Positions 1-10,389 of a DNA stretch of 64,000 bases are shown piece after piece. The DNA is taken from NCBI GenBank assembly GCA_949775045.1, contig OX459101.1:18314316-18378315 (forward strand). Reading direction: 5' to 3'. Numbering within the stretch: the stretch's first letter is position 1; the number at the start of each line of letters is the position of its first letter. Made by a program: the position numbers and the translations under genes. The DNA is from Metridium senile (Eukaryota > Cnidaria > Anthozoa > Actiniaria > Metridiidae). The notes under the pieces are model-generated. The model made no database searches and was not told the origin of the DNA. It saw only the letters and a list, made by a program, of their open reading frames with translations.

Positions 1-2528
1 CCAAATGCAAGAATGATAATCAACTTGTTTCTTTCTTTACCAAGAAAGTCCACAGGCCTGTAAACATGACAAAGAATGTCATTAGGGAGGGGAGGGTGAG
101 TTCAAAGTGTGTATGGAGGGTAGGGTGTGTACAAAGTGAGTAGATAGGGGAGGGAGTGTACAAAGTGTGTAGGGAGGGTAGGGTGTGTACAAAGTGAGTA
201 GATAGGGGAGGGAGTGTACAAAGTGTGTAGGGAGGGTGGGGTGTGTACAAAGTGTGTAGAGAGGGGAGGGTGTGTACAAAATAAGTAGGGAGGGTAGCAA
301 GTATGATAATCAACTTGTTTCTTTCTTTACCAAGGAAGTCCACAGGCCTGTAAACATGACAAAGAATGTCATTAGGGAGGGGAGGGTGTGTACAAAGTGT
401 GTAGGGAGGGAAGGGTACGTACAAAGTGTTTAGGGAGGGTAGGGTGTGTACAAAGTGTGTAGGGAGGGAAGGGTACGTACAAAGTGTTTAGGGAGGGTAG
501 GGTGTGTACAAAGTGTGTAGGGAGGGGAGGGTGTGTAAAAAGTAAGTAGGAAGGGGAGGGTGTGTACAAAGTGTGTAGGGAGGGGAGGGTGTGTACAAAG
601 TGTGTAGGGAGGGGAGGGTGTGTACAAAGTGTGTAGCGAGGGGAGGGTGTGTACAAAGTGTGTAGCGAGGGGAGGGTGTGTACAAAGTGTGTAGGGAGGG
701 TACGGTGTGTACAAAGTGTGTAGCGAGGGGAGGGTGTGTACAAAGTGTGTAGGGAGGGGAGGGTGTGTACAAAGTGAGAAGAGAGGGGATGGTGTGTACA
801 AAGTGTTTAGGGAGGGTACGGTGTGTACAAAGTGTGTAGCGAGGGGAGGGTGTGTACAAAGTGTGTAGGGAGGGGAGGGTGTGTACAAAGTGAGAAGAGA
901 GGGGATGGTGTGTACAAAGTGTTTAAGGAGGGGAGGGTGAGAACGAAGTTTTCTAGGGAGTCGGGAGTGTACAAAATCTTGTAGGTAGTGGAGGGTGTGA
1001 CAAAGAATGTAGGGATGAAATTGTGTGAGCAAAAGGTTGTAGGAAGGGAAGTGTGTGAGCATTTTGTAAAAAGTATGATGTTATAATAATGTCCATAACT
1101 CACATGGGTAGACCTGGTCGTCCATTCAATAGGTCAGGTTTCAATTTAACTCTCTTCTTCATGAAGCCCAACACAAGGATTATTATCATCTACAACAAAC
1201 ACAACAAACGTCTGTCTGTCCATTTGTCTGATTGTCTGTCTGTCTCATTGTAAGCTGTCTGTCTGTCTGTGTCCTTGTAAGCTGTCTGTCTGTCTGTGTT
1301 CTTGTAAGCTGTCTGTCTGTCTGTCTCATTGTCTCTCTGTTTGTACGCTGTCTGTCTGTCTTAAATCCTCAAAGACATTCAAGGAGTTTAAAAGAAAACT
1401 GTAAATTATTTAATAAACTTTGTAAATAGTATAATTTATATAATTTATATTTTAATCTATTGTATATTTAACAAATCGCACACAGTTTTTTATTGTCTGT
1501 CCTGTTATTGATCATAGATGGCGTCAAAAAATGTTCAAAACTCAAGTGGAACCACGAGCGTAGCGAGTGGTTTCACTGCAAAGTTAATTGTCTATTTGTC
1601 TGTCTGTCTTGTTTAAATAAACCAGTCCTTACCGCTGGTCCCAACAATCCCACTTCATAACTGTATTCATCAACGAGGCAGCTTAAAGATAACAAATCAA
1701 TAAATTAATGAGTGTTTTCAAGTGCTATATTTCTCAGCCATATGTCGAGATTCCGAACGATAAATAAACCACAGGGACCCAGAGGGGGACTACAGCCGAA
1801 CCCGTTGCAACGTAATAACAGCAAACCCGTTAGATCGGGTTGACCAACCGGTTGTAGCAGGTTCGTCGACAAGAATACTTAGAGAAACTGAAAGGTTCTC
1901 AAGCCGTTCTAGCGGGTTGTAATAGCCAGTTGTAAAGGGTTACAATTTTTGCCATTTTTAAGCACAAGGTCAGTTTGTAAAAGCTTTTATTACAACAACA
2001 AAACGGATAAAGTTAAAGTAATAGCACATCAGATACTTAGTTATTACTTCATTAAATCAATTTAAGGCCGATATATAAATCTTATAATACAAAAAGTTAT
2101 ATTTTATGCTCCAGCATGACGGGTAAAACTCCGTAATTTGGTGTCCTTTAATTAATTAGGGTATGATGCCACGGAATAGCATCGAATCGTTTTCTTTTTT
2201 TTGTGCCGTATCTCTAGATCTAAGGGTTAAAAAACATCTGTCTTCGGCCCTTTTATAAAGGAGTGCTGTATCTTTTTATAGGTGTGTTCTTAACCATCCT
2301 GACGAGCTTTCCCGACATTTTTACCACAGTGAGCAATTAAATTGACAAAGAAAACTCGTCAAGCAACTTCACAACCAAAGAATGAAATTGTTAAGAAAAT
2401 ATTAGCTCATCGATTCTCACAAATTATTTACATTTTCGATCTGTCTGGTCTTGTCTGGTCTGCACTGATGAATACCAATTTGGATCAATATGCAATGTTG
2501 TGTGAAATGTTACTTACTTTGAATACAT
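1..2528 (-). CDS. stra6: STRA6-like gene Z, 5' exons only (runs off left edge)
   Basis: This is the 5' end of a STRA6-type receptor, a multipass plasma-membrane protein that in vertebrates takes retinol from retinol-binding protein. Exons on the minus strand are 2518-2528 (start codon, then a gtaagt donor), 1633-1681, 1104-1189 and 1-57 (cut by the window edge). Joined, they read MYSNCLVDEYSYEVGLLGPA, then a transmembrane segment with MIIILVLGF, then the family signature GRPGLPMPVDFLGKERNK. Exon lengths (11, 49 and 86 nt) and phases equal those of gene B, which supports the tiny first exon. The rest of the gene lies beyond base 1. Whether it is intact cannot be seen. A second partial copy of the exon 4 start lies in intron 3. 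Confidence 0.75.
85..1010. repeat. 29-bp minisatellite in intron 3 of gene Z
   Basis: About 30 copies of a 29-bp unit contain GTGTACAAAGTGTGTAGGG with G-rich ends, C-rich on the sense strand. The array fills most of intron 3 and decays towards about 1010. The same unit sits in intron 3 of genes A, B and C in shorter arrays, so it predates the duplications. The array is open in several frames, but the resulting Pro/Thr/Leu-rich proteins are repeat artefacts. Confidence 0.9.
298..357 (-). other. Duplicated start of STRA6-like exon 4 inside the minisatellite
   Basis: The 3' splice site and about the first 47 coding bases of exon 4 (PVDFLGKERNKLIIIL) are repeated here, about 290 bases upstream of the real exon in the direction of transcription. 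The copy then runs straight into minisatellite sequence. It has a usable acceptor (tttacag) but no proper donor. It looks like a by-product of array expansion that carried a piece of exon. Confidence 0.8.
1208..1360. repeat. TCTG-rich short tandem repeat, intron 2 of gene Z
   Basis: Imperfect (CTGT)n blocks are separated by ttgtaagc. Shorter versions occur at the same place in genes A (29925-29990) and B (46460-46530). Confidence 0.85.
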
Positions 2529-3233
2529 TATCAGAACTAGTCCACCTTTCTGTTATTCCAAAAGAACTTTGGATGAATTTGGAGCTAAATTTGAGCCTTG
2601 ATAGCGGGGGGAAGAGGAACGAAAGAACGTCTGTTTTCTCAGGCTAAGGAAATAACGGTAAGCGCTTCAACAGTGGCAGCTTATTTATGACAATTTTCGG
2701 AAGCGCTTCGTGACTTATGGTTTGCGTGACAGCAAATTTGTCACGCGAACAATGTTTTTATTGGGTGTCACGCAAAGTTATAAAACACCCGGAGGGGTGG
2801 GTAGGGACTGACTATAGCGTACTCGTACTACTGGTCGTACTAGAGTGATTTTCATATGGTCGTGAAAGAATAGACAAACTAATAGTTAGTATCTTTTTTT
2901 GAAGATTGAGTAATCAGGCAAGATAATATTATTAATCATAACTATTACAATTTCCTCGAATCTGATTTGTTGACAGACTGCTCTATTTTCCACTAATCAA
3001 TCTTGTTTTTGTAATCGGACAGTGTAATCGGATAGTTGGCTGTAATCGGACAGTTGTTATCGGACAGTTTTATGAGCCAATGATTTTACTGCTTTCAGAT
3101 TAATCAACCAATCACTGAATTGATACAAATCCGACTATAGCAACGAAAATTATTCTCAAAAAATGAGTTTTTTTCAAAAATGGATGATTTCTTCATTTTT
3201 ATTAGAAACCCCACACATTTTTCTCTGAAATTG
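2529..3233. other. 5' flank of gene Z, duplicated upstream of genes A and B
   Basis: Bases up to about 2810 match 33506-33770 and 47079-47345, which shows that the duplication unit includes the upstream region. This should contain the 5' UTR and promoter, but no convincing TATA box or initiator was identified. Around 3000-3065 the phrase gtaatcggacag is repeated. No gene is seen. Confidence 0.6.
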
Positions 3234-3404
3234 TAATTGTTATGATTAATTGGTAATCAAACTTTGTGTCGTCCAATTCTGTCTGTAACTCATACTCGTG
3301 ATAAACAAATCGGACTCCCGCTACGCGGTCGTCCGATTTTGTTATCACTCGTATGATTACAGACCGAATTGGACTCCACTCAGTCCAATTACCATCATTA
3401 ATTA
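3234..3404. mobile_element. Palindromic MITE
   Basis: The two arms are inverted copies around a centre near 3320. The left arm carries actcgtgataaacaaatcgg, and the right arm its complement with a few changes. There is no coding capacity. No target duplication could be fixed. Confidence 0.65.
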
Positions 3405-3582
3405 CCTCGGTTGAAACATTTGGATTTTTAAATTCAGAAAATCAGAAACAACTCGACTAAATTAATAATAATAGTTAGTAGTAAACACTAAACCCATTGT
3501 TTTCTTTTGTTCTTTATCAACGTACTAACACAAACTAAAATATAAATTGGTTTGACTCTGGCCTGATTTTGGTTGAATTTAT

Positions 3583-3620
3583 TCAGACGTTTCGATCTAT
3601 ACTTAGACCTTCATCAGTGA
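3583..3620 (-). ncRNA. Hammerhead-like motif, probable Penelope-type element end
   Basis: Read on the minus strand, CTGATGA (3611-3617) is followed by a short stem (GGTC with GATC), then CGAAAC and GTC. That is the order of the conserved core of a hammerhead ribozyme. Penelope-like retroelements are known to carry such motifs in their terminal repeats. No reverse transcriptase is nearby, so this would be a 5'-truncated or solo end. Helix I and III pairing was not modelled. Confidence 0.35.
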
Positions 3621-3892
3621 TCGTTACAACTGAGTGGTTAGTTATAATGTATCACGCGCAGGTTTGAATATTGTTTAAGCGCGCGCTGTTCTAGAATTTA
3701 CAATGCTACTAAAATTGTAGATAGAGAAGGAAACTGGTACAAGAGATTATTTCTAGAGGTATGGCACTCTGAACTTGAACTGAAAAATTCAGGAAATGAC
3801 CATATTGCTATACCTAGAATATATACAATCATTGAAAATTCTAAGTGGTAGGAGTGTGGAATGATTGGCGATCAATTTCAAATGACCCCTAA

Positions 3893-4355
3893 AGGCCAGT
3901 TCACACGGGCGATTTTTGCGGCGATTTGAGATGCGATTTTCGCAGCGATTTTTAAGGAGATGCAAATTCGCGCGTGTGAACAACCGGTGATTTTACTGCG
4001 ATTCTCAAAATTCATGTCGCCGCGATATCGCAGCATGTTCAAATTTCACCGCGATTCAGCTGCTGATTTCGCTACGATTTATTTCAGAAAACTGCGAAAA
4101 TTAGAACTAGGAGTCCGGCCCAATAGAAAATGTGTAGCTATTTTCCGTCATGGAAAGATGAAAAAGATGAGATTCTAATTGGAGTATGGATCAAAAATGA
4201 TTATATCTTCATAAAACTCGCAGAAACTTGTAGCAAAAGTTTATAAGAGCTGCAGTAAAATCGCCGGTTGTTCACACGCGCGTTTACATCGCCGTAAAAT
4301 CGCCGTAAAAATCGCATCCCAAATCGCCGCAAAAATCGCCCGTGTGAACTGGCCT
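3893..4355. mobile_element. Harbinger-like MITE, 463 bp, TAA duplication
   Basis: Nearly perfect inverted ends start AGGCCAGTTCACACGGGCGA and extend at least 45 bases. Both sides are flanked by TAA, the target preference of PIF/Harbinger elements. The interior is rich in aaatcgc words and has no credible gene. It sits in a duplicated gene flank. Confidence 0.8.
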
Positions 4356-4375
4356 TAAAAGGTCTAACTCTTTTA

Positions 4376-4520
4376 CTCCCACGAAGGGCTAAAGCTCGAA
4401 ACGTCAGTAAGGTTAAGTTAACATTTTTAACGGTGTTACAAATTTCATTCTGTTACCTATCGTTTATATCAAACACCGACGCAGCCTATACTAGTTTACT
4501 CGCTAGTTTCCAGTTTACCT
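4376..4520. repeat. Fragment of a repeat with a degenerate hammerhead-like hairpin
   Basis: The words gaagggctaaagctcgaaac and gtcagtaaggttaagttaac match, in the opposite layout, a copy at about 13360-13545. Both end next to an actagtttactcgctag segment. The hairpin resembles the one at 3583-3620 but lacks the intact CTGATGA. This is probably a Penelope-type remnant. Confidence 0.45.
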
Positions 4521-4603
4521 AAAAGGTACTAATAACTTATGAGAACTGTCAAAGCCTTGTCGTATCTGAAATACGGCCGTATACAATCTTGAAAACAATA
4601 CCA

Positions 4604-4745
4604 TTACCATATATCAACAAAATCGTCCAACTTGTCTCGCAACATTGCTGCAAAACAAGTTGGAAAGCAATGTTGCTCTTTTTTCCACCCGCGTACCAAC
4701 TTGTCTCGCGTCAAAATGGCTTGTTGCAAGTTGAGTTGAATTCTG
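4604..4745. repeat. Interspersed repeat fragment (CAACTTGTC family)
   Basis: Words such as ccaacttgtctcgc and cgcgtaccaacttgtctcgc are shared with 6884-7165 in inverted orientation. From 4746 to 5595 only AT-rich sequence is seen, with no gene. Confidence 0.55.
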
Positions 4746-5595
4746 ATTTCTGATTGGTTAAGGTTACAGTCCACCTTCGCGGGGTGTCTCAGTAAAAAAA
4801 TCATTACCTCGTCACATTAAATATTATTTCAAAAATTGACACATCATCTTAAAGCTAAATAACCATAAAATACGCCTGTGTAATTTGTTTTACCGAAATG
4901 CTCATGTATAAAGAGTTGTAATGCTTTAAACTCAAAACGACCGTCTTTGTTTGAGCGAATTGATCTAAAAAAGTTATCATTGTATTGTCGACTTTTCTGC
5001 ATGACTTTTCGACTTTTCTGCATGTCAATTAGCACATACGTGCCTTCCAAAACTTGTGAGGCTTTGTCAATATTTTACTTAGTTTAGATATAAATTAGAG
5101 TTGAAGCCGGAGATTCAATTATTTTTGTGAAATTCGAAACTTTTGGTCATAAATCTGAAACTAAGCTGTTATTCGACAAACGTTCATACCTTTTGAATTT
5201 TGTTGAGTTGATAATGCTACATGGCATTTTTCAGGCTATTTGGTTGAAAACATTTTTAGATCAATTCGCTCCAAGTTCTGTTATACGCATTAAACTCGAA
5301 CAAAGTTATAAGGCTTTGAATTGGTGTAAACATTGAGTCTCTATGTGTCATCGGGATCACGAAAGGTCACCGAACCAACCGACTCCAAGGGTTTTTCCTC
5401 TCTCTCTTTGACATGTAAGCGATATAAGAGCGGGTTTTAAAGTAACATTTTCAACATATATCCGAACTTTAAACAGTCTTGCACGTTGTGTATGCTAATT
5501 ATAATAATTTGCCGAAAAAAGCTCCACAGGAATGAATCACGCAACACTGCGATTAGGACGGATTATGACACTTTCGTCGTTATATTTCAGTTATT

Positions 5596-6706
5596 ACTCG
5601 GGCTTTCCAAAGGAAACCCGAGTCTTAAAATGGGCTTCAATGTTTTTTTTTTTTTTTTTTTTCTTGGGTCGCAAAACGCCGTCTAGTCGTCACCGCGCAT
5701 GCGTATGGTCACAGCGCATGCGTAGACTGGCCAATACGAGCACATGGATATTTGATTCGTCGAAGGATTGATTTCTAGGTGGAATATTCTCATATTTTAT
5801 ACGCTCACTCCACATGATTCGCAGTAGAATTACACTTAAGTTTATGTCGAATGTTTTCGGAAAGGGTCAAATAAGCGAGCCAACTTATTATGATGGAATT
5901 TATCGAGAAATCGTCCCTGCTATAATGCTATGGAATTGATTCACAACCAGTTACAAAGGACGAAGCTGTTAAATACTACTGGATATTTAACTGTATTGTA
6001 AGCATTCTTAGAGAGTACGATACAGCGCACTAGAAGTGAAGACAACAACAGTATAATACTTTAGTGATGTTTAGGGTAAATATTTTGCTTCTTGTAATTA
6101 TTTATTTTATATTTTTGATTAAAATAACGAGTGTATCTGTCAATAGTTTAATTTTATTGACTATACTATTAGCTCATAGAAGCTTCAGATCCGCGATTGA
6201 TTGGCGATTGCCGAGCGCTTAGCTTCTGGGCAAAGAACAACAAACTTATACGCAAATCTTTTAAGTTTAAACTTAATCGCTTCAACCTATTATCTAGCAG
6301 TTGAACGATGAAAGTAATAGATAACGTGACCGATTTTAAACTCAAGGTCAAGCTCGACAACAACAAATATAAAACAGCTGAAATCAGCCTCTCTGAAAAC
6401 TACATCTAACATCCTAAATTAAATCGCCTCAAATATAACACCAATTGCTTTAGTGACTAGTATCTATCTTGCTTTTTCTTGCGTTTATTTTGCAAGAACA
6501 ACTTTAATAACACTGTTTCTAGACAGTCTTTGAGCTCGCATGTATCACTGCACGAACCGAACATCGATATCCAGGTAAAAGCATTACAGGCAAGCGGACC
6601 ACGGACTGAAGGAACGGACCAAACAGAAAAGGAGGACGACCTTTTGCTTCAAATCATTTCAAGCTAATCCAAGAAAATGATTATATAATCGTAATGAAGC
6701 CCGAGT
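5596..6706. mobile_element. Non-autonomous DNA element, ACTCGGGCT ends
   Basis: The ends are short inverted repeats (tactcgggctttcc and its complement gaagcccgagtt). Internal words (aaatcgcctcaaa, ttgctttagt, caagaacaactt) recur in the element at 53063-54729, so the two are one family. A T-run lies at 5642-5662. No transposase is visible. Confidence 0.5.
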
Positions 6707-6883
6707 TCACGCAGTTATGCGTCTAGTTTGGCCATAAAATACGTTTCGTTAAATATTTCGCTAAGGAAAATACATTTTCAAAAGATTTTGATTTTATTCG
6801 AAGGTTTACTCATCGACTAAAACGTTCCTGAAATAAAAAAAATTTGGCCAGATTATAGGTCTGAAACTAGACTGTAACCTTAA

Positions 6884-7165
6884 TACAGCGAGTAAACAAA
6901 CATGGCGGCGTGCTTGACGACATTTTGCTGCGAGACAAGTTGGGTTGGTGTTGTAATACGAGCAACATCTACAAGTTTTGTTGCAAAAAGTAGAACGATT
7001 TTCTACTTTCTGCAACAAACTTTTTCAACTTGCAACAAGCCATTTTGACACGAGACAAGTTGGTACGCGGGTGGAAAAACGAGCAACATCGCTTTCCAAC
7101 TAACAAGTACTTGTTTTGCATTAATGTTGCGAGACAAGTTGGACGAATTTGTTGCTCGTATTACC
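6884..7165. repeat. Palindromic repeat of the CAACTTGTC family
   Basis: Opposed copies of gcgagacaagttgg, with gagcaacat between, form an imperfect palindrome. Fragments of the family also lie at 4604-4745. It has no coding capacity. Confidence 0.55.
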
Positions 7166-7997
7166 GTAGCTTTAGCGCGCGAGAATTTTTTTTAACAGGT
7201 TGAGATTTCAACAGAACAATAGGCATATCTTTGATACGTTCGTTTCATACCCTAATTAAAGGTACAACTGTGTGATGTTCTTGGCAGCTAAGCTTGTTTT
7301 AACAAACAAAGCCAAGTAAAAATGACCCTTACAGGTACGCAGTCATGTTACGTATTTGGGTTTTGAGCAAGAACCCTAAATGGTAAGGAATATTCCCAAC
7401 CATCAAGAGAGCGCCGATCACCACTACCAATAGAGTACTAAAGTGATGACGTCATAAAACATTATTTTCACTCTATCAAAGTTTTGGTTCTCCATTTGCA
7501 TAGGCAATCACAACAGACGTTCACACAGCAAATTTGACTATAATTCGTCAAATATCAGCTGAGATATGGCCACTTGAATATATAATTTCCCCATACAAAT
7601 CACTGTATTTTCGACTCTTTCGAACATTTACAGTGATTTGTATGGCGAAATTATATATTCAAATCTCAGTTGTTATTTGACCGATTCTCGTCAAAGTCGG
7701 CGTGTGAACGTCTTTTTTGATTGTTAATCGCAATTGGTAACCAAAAATTGTTAAAACAAAACAAAACAATTGTGACGTCACACTTTGGTACTCTATAGGA
7801 TAAAGGGAGAAGCACACGGGGTCGCTCCAAGGTGAAAAGCAGTCTATTATGGGCAAATTCATATAACAAGTCAATCTCAAGATTCTATATACTATATGTA
7901 ATACTAAATGTTTAAACAATAAATATGTCAACAATAACCTACATGGTCCTCATGGGACTAATAAATGTTCTCAATTGTAGACATTACAAAACTAGGT
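7166..7997. other. 3' flank of gene A, duplicated downstream of gene B
   Basis: Sequence from about 7196 (aacaggttgagatttcaaca) to 7960 matches 35642-36060 downstream of gene B, interrupted only by the MITE at 7431-7795. No separate gene is seen. A polyadenylation signal for gene A may lie here but was not assigned. Confidence 0.6.
7431..7795. mobile_element. Palindromic MITE, about 363 bp, TA-flanked
   Basis: The ends agagtactaaagtgatgacg and complement face each other, and the central part (ataatttccccatacaaatc) is also inverted. Comparison with the uninterrupted duplicate at about 35885 shows that it entered after the gene A/B duplication. Confidence 0.75.
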
Positions 7998-8445
7998 TCT
8001 GTTTCTGCTCTCTATTTTACTCTACAAAACTAGTAAACATTCACATTCTTCAGCCTTTCAATGGGCATGTTTGCCTCTTCTTACTAAGACAATGTTAGCC
8101 GTGTCTCTAGGATATGTTTCTGCTCTCTATTCTACTCTACAAAACTAGTAAACATTCACACTTTTCAGCCTTTCAATGGGCATGTTTGCCTCTTCTAAGA
8201 CGATGTTAGCTGTGTCTCTAGGATCTGTTTCTGCTCTCTATTCTACTCTACAAAACTAGTAAACATTCACATTCTTTAGCCTTTCAATGGGTATGTTTGC
8301 CTCTTCTAAGACGATTGTAGCTGTGTCTGTAGGATCTGTTTCTGCTCTCTATTCTACTCTACAAAACCAGTAAACATTCACACTCTTCAGCCTTTCAATG
8401 GGCATGTTTGCCTCTTCTAAGACGATGGCAGCCGTGTCTGTAGGG
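7998..8445. repeat. Four tandem copies of part of the STRA6-like last exon
   Basis: A unit of about 110-117 bp starts near 7998, 8115, 8226 and 8336, each with tctgctctctattctactct. It contains the codons for EEANMPIERLKSVN and the stop region of the last exon of gene A. Gene B has a single copy (about 36100-36210). Only the copy next to the exon (up to 8349) is coding; the others lie after the stop codon. Confidence 0.85.
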
Positions 8446-8954
8446 TCTGGGGAGTAGCCTCTATTAACCCTCAACATCTCACGCTTTCTGTAACGAACAA
8501 GGCTTGGGTTGTGTATTAGTAGTACAGCTAGAAACCAACGATTGAGAGCTGTAGTTGAAACACGTGGTCTTTCTCTTGTAGGATAGGCTACAAAGACAAT
8601 AAGAAAACTTGTTGAATTGTGTTGGTGGTGGTAATGGTAATGATAATGGTGATGATCTCTTCGATGATAATAAAAATTATGATTGTATTGATAATGATAA
8701 TCTGAAACTAATCCTTCCTTCCTTCCTTCCTTCCTTCCTTCCTTCCTCTCAATTAGGTCTGTCCTGGTCTGTCCAGGAGTCTGTCAATTCACCTGCATAC
8801 ACTTTGCGTCTTTCTTCAATTAAAATCTGGCAGAAACAAAGCATGACGGGATGTCTAAAGGCCACAAGCACATTAAGAAAGCCAAGGTATGACATATAAC
8901 CTAACATAACAGAATACAAGGTCAATTTCGTTCGTTAGTCGGTTAATTCAGATA

Positions 8955-9325
8955 TAAACTGGTTTGTTGTTCCATGATTATGTGTGATGTATTTAGATTG
9001 TGTGGTTTGGCTGGTTAATTGTCCAGATAACTGGTTTGTTGTTGGTTATGTGTGATGTATTTAGGGTGTGTGGTTTGGCTGGCTAATTGTCCAGATAACT
9101 GGTTTGTTGTTGGTTATGTGTGATGTATTTAGGGTGTGTGGTTTGGCTGGTTAATTGTCCAGATAACTGGTTTGTTGTTGGTTATGTGTGATGTATTTAG
9201 GGTGTGTGGTTTGGCTGGTTAATTGTCCAGATAACTGGTTTGTTGTTGGTTATGTGTGATGTATTTAGATTGTGTGGTTTGGCTGGCTAATCGTTGAGAT
9301 AACTGGTTCGTTGTGTTTAAAGTGT
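8955..9325. repeat. 68-bp minisatellite in intron 17 of gene A
   Basis: About five units with ggctggttaattgtccagat recur every 68 bases. Gene B holds about one and a half units at 36780-36900, so the array expanded in gene A. Confidence 0.85.
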
Positions 9326-9912
9326 GATGTGTTTAAAGTGTCTTGTGATTAATATTCTTACCTCTATCCCATTTCCTATATCCTGTCATCATTAACGTTC
9401 GGTCAAGTCGGCACAGGAAAACAACTGCTAAAACTGCTCCTTTAGCAAGACGGAACAGTCCTGACCATAACCCAACCAAGATATTTAGGAAGAAGAAGAA
9501 ATACGACATGACATCAAACATACGCCTGAAACATAAAAAATTACCGTGAGAAAGAAGATGAGAAGACAAGTGAATGGAAGAGATGAGATGAGAAGACAAA
9601 AGAACAGGAGAAAAGGAAGAGGAGACGTTAAATTCTATACAAGAGGACGTGACAAGAGGGCGTGGCAATAGGGCGTGACATAATGACGCAACAAGATGGC
9701 GTTACCTGTTGTCAATGGTAACTGTCAGATCAGGGTATGTTCTGTCACAGAACACAAACTTGCACAGCAACGCAATTGCAAACCATATCAATAATGGAGA
9801 TATAGCCAGAGGTCTGTAAAGTAAATAGAACAAAATTTACACAATGGACACACTAAATAAAGCAACCAGAACATCTGCTTGACATACTGCCTTGGATAAC
9901 CCTTTTCAAATC

Positions 9913-10097
9913 GGTGTATTACTGCGATTTTCGACTTTCTGCGAACTCAGACATTCAAACGGTTATTTGTAAAACGGCTGCCGTCAATCAAAGACATAAA
10001 AGGTGCCAAGTAATTAGCAGCATCCAAAAACGTATTTCACAAATATCATTAGCATGTCTGAGTTCGCAGAAATTAAAGTCAAAAGCGCAGTAACCAG
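9913..10097. mobile_element. Palindromic MITE in intron 15 of gene A
   Basis: Arms tttctgcgaactcagac and gtctgagttcgcagaa, plus the outer words actgcgattttcgac and its complement, are inverted. It is absent from the same intron of gene B. Confidence 0.6.
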
Positions 10098-10389
10098 TAT
10101 TTCTTTCCCGAATTTTACTTATGAAGCAATAGATTCAAGTTAAGAGTGAATAAAATAAAACAGTGAATATATAGATTTTCCGGCTCCAGCCTTGACTCAA
10201 TTTGTTTCTTGATCAGTCAAACAAATTTGGAAAGCGTCTACTGACAACAATACTTACAGTAGAAAAAGAAACAATGCTTTCAGTTTTTCAAGTAGTACTT
10301 CTCTACCACGCCGGGCCTACGCGCGCTCAAAAACGCCGGGGTTCGCCATTTATTGAGTACAGCGGTTTTACGCGTGAGGGTAAAACAAG

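Larger units (their letters stand above)
8349..10306 (-). pseudogene. stra6: STRA6-like gene A, 3' half (exons 15b-19)
   Basis: Exons on the minus strand are 10258-10306 (remainder of exon 15), 9706-9813, 9362-9525, 8793-8900 and 8349-8587 (stop). They encode the C-terminal transmembrane segments and tail. Landmarks are RPLAISPLLIW, TIDNRRMFDVM, then MTGYRKWDRGYMSYLGFL and, in the last exon, RWFLAVLLIHNPSLVRYRK, which aligns with the C-terminus of human STRA6. Lengths of exons 16-18 (108, 164, 108) equal gene B, and every junction stays in frame. The half is called broken only because its upstream part lies 11.75 kb away beyond a transposon insertion. Skipping exon 15 (127 nt) would shift the frame. 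Confidence 0.85.

Noticed and set aside
85..1010. CRISPR-like array
   Set aside because: The units are contiguous 29-bp repeats without unique spacers, inside an animal intron.
85..1062. Proline/threonine-rich protein with CTHPPLPTHFVHTLPSL repeats
   Set aside because: It is the 29-bp intron 3 minisatellite read in a chance-open frame, and the same happens at 29444-29815 and 45851-46342.
2342..2647. Plus-strand gene with TLSELVHLSVIPKELWMNLE, also at 46994-47200
   Set aside because: It lies opposite the 5' leader and first exon of the STRA6-like genes. The frame is broken in the gene A copy (about 33300-33600), so it is a duplicated antisense shadow.
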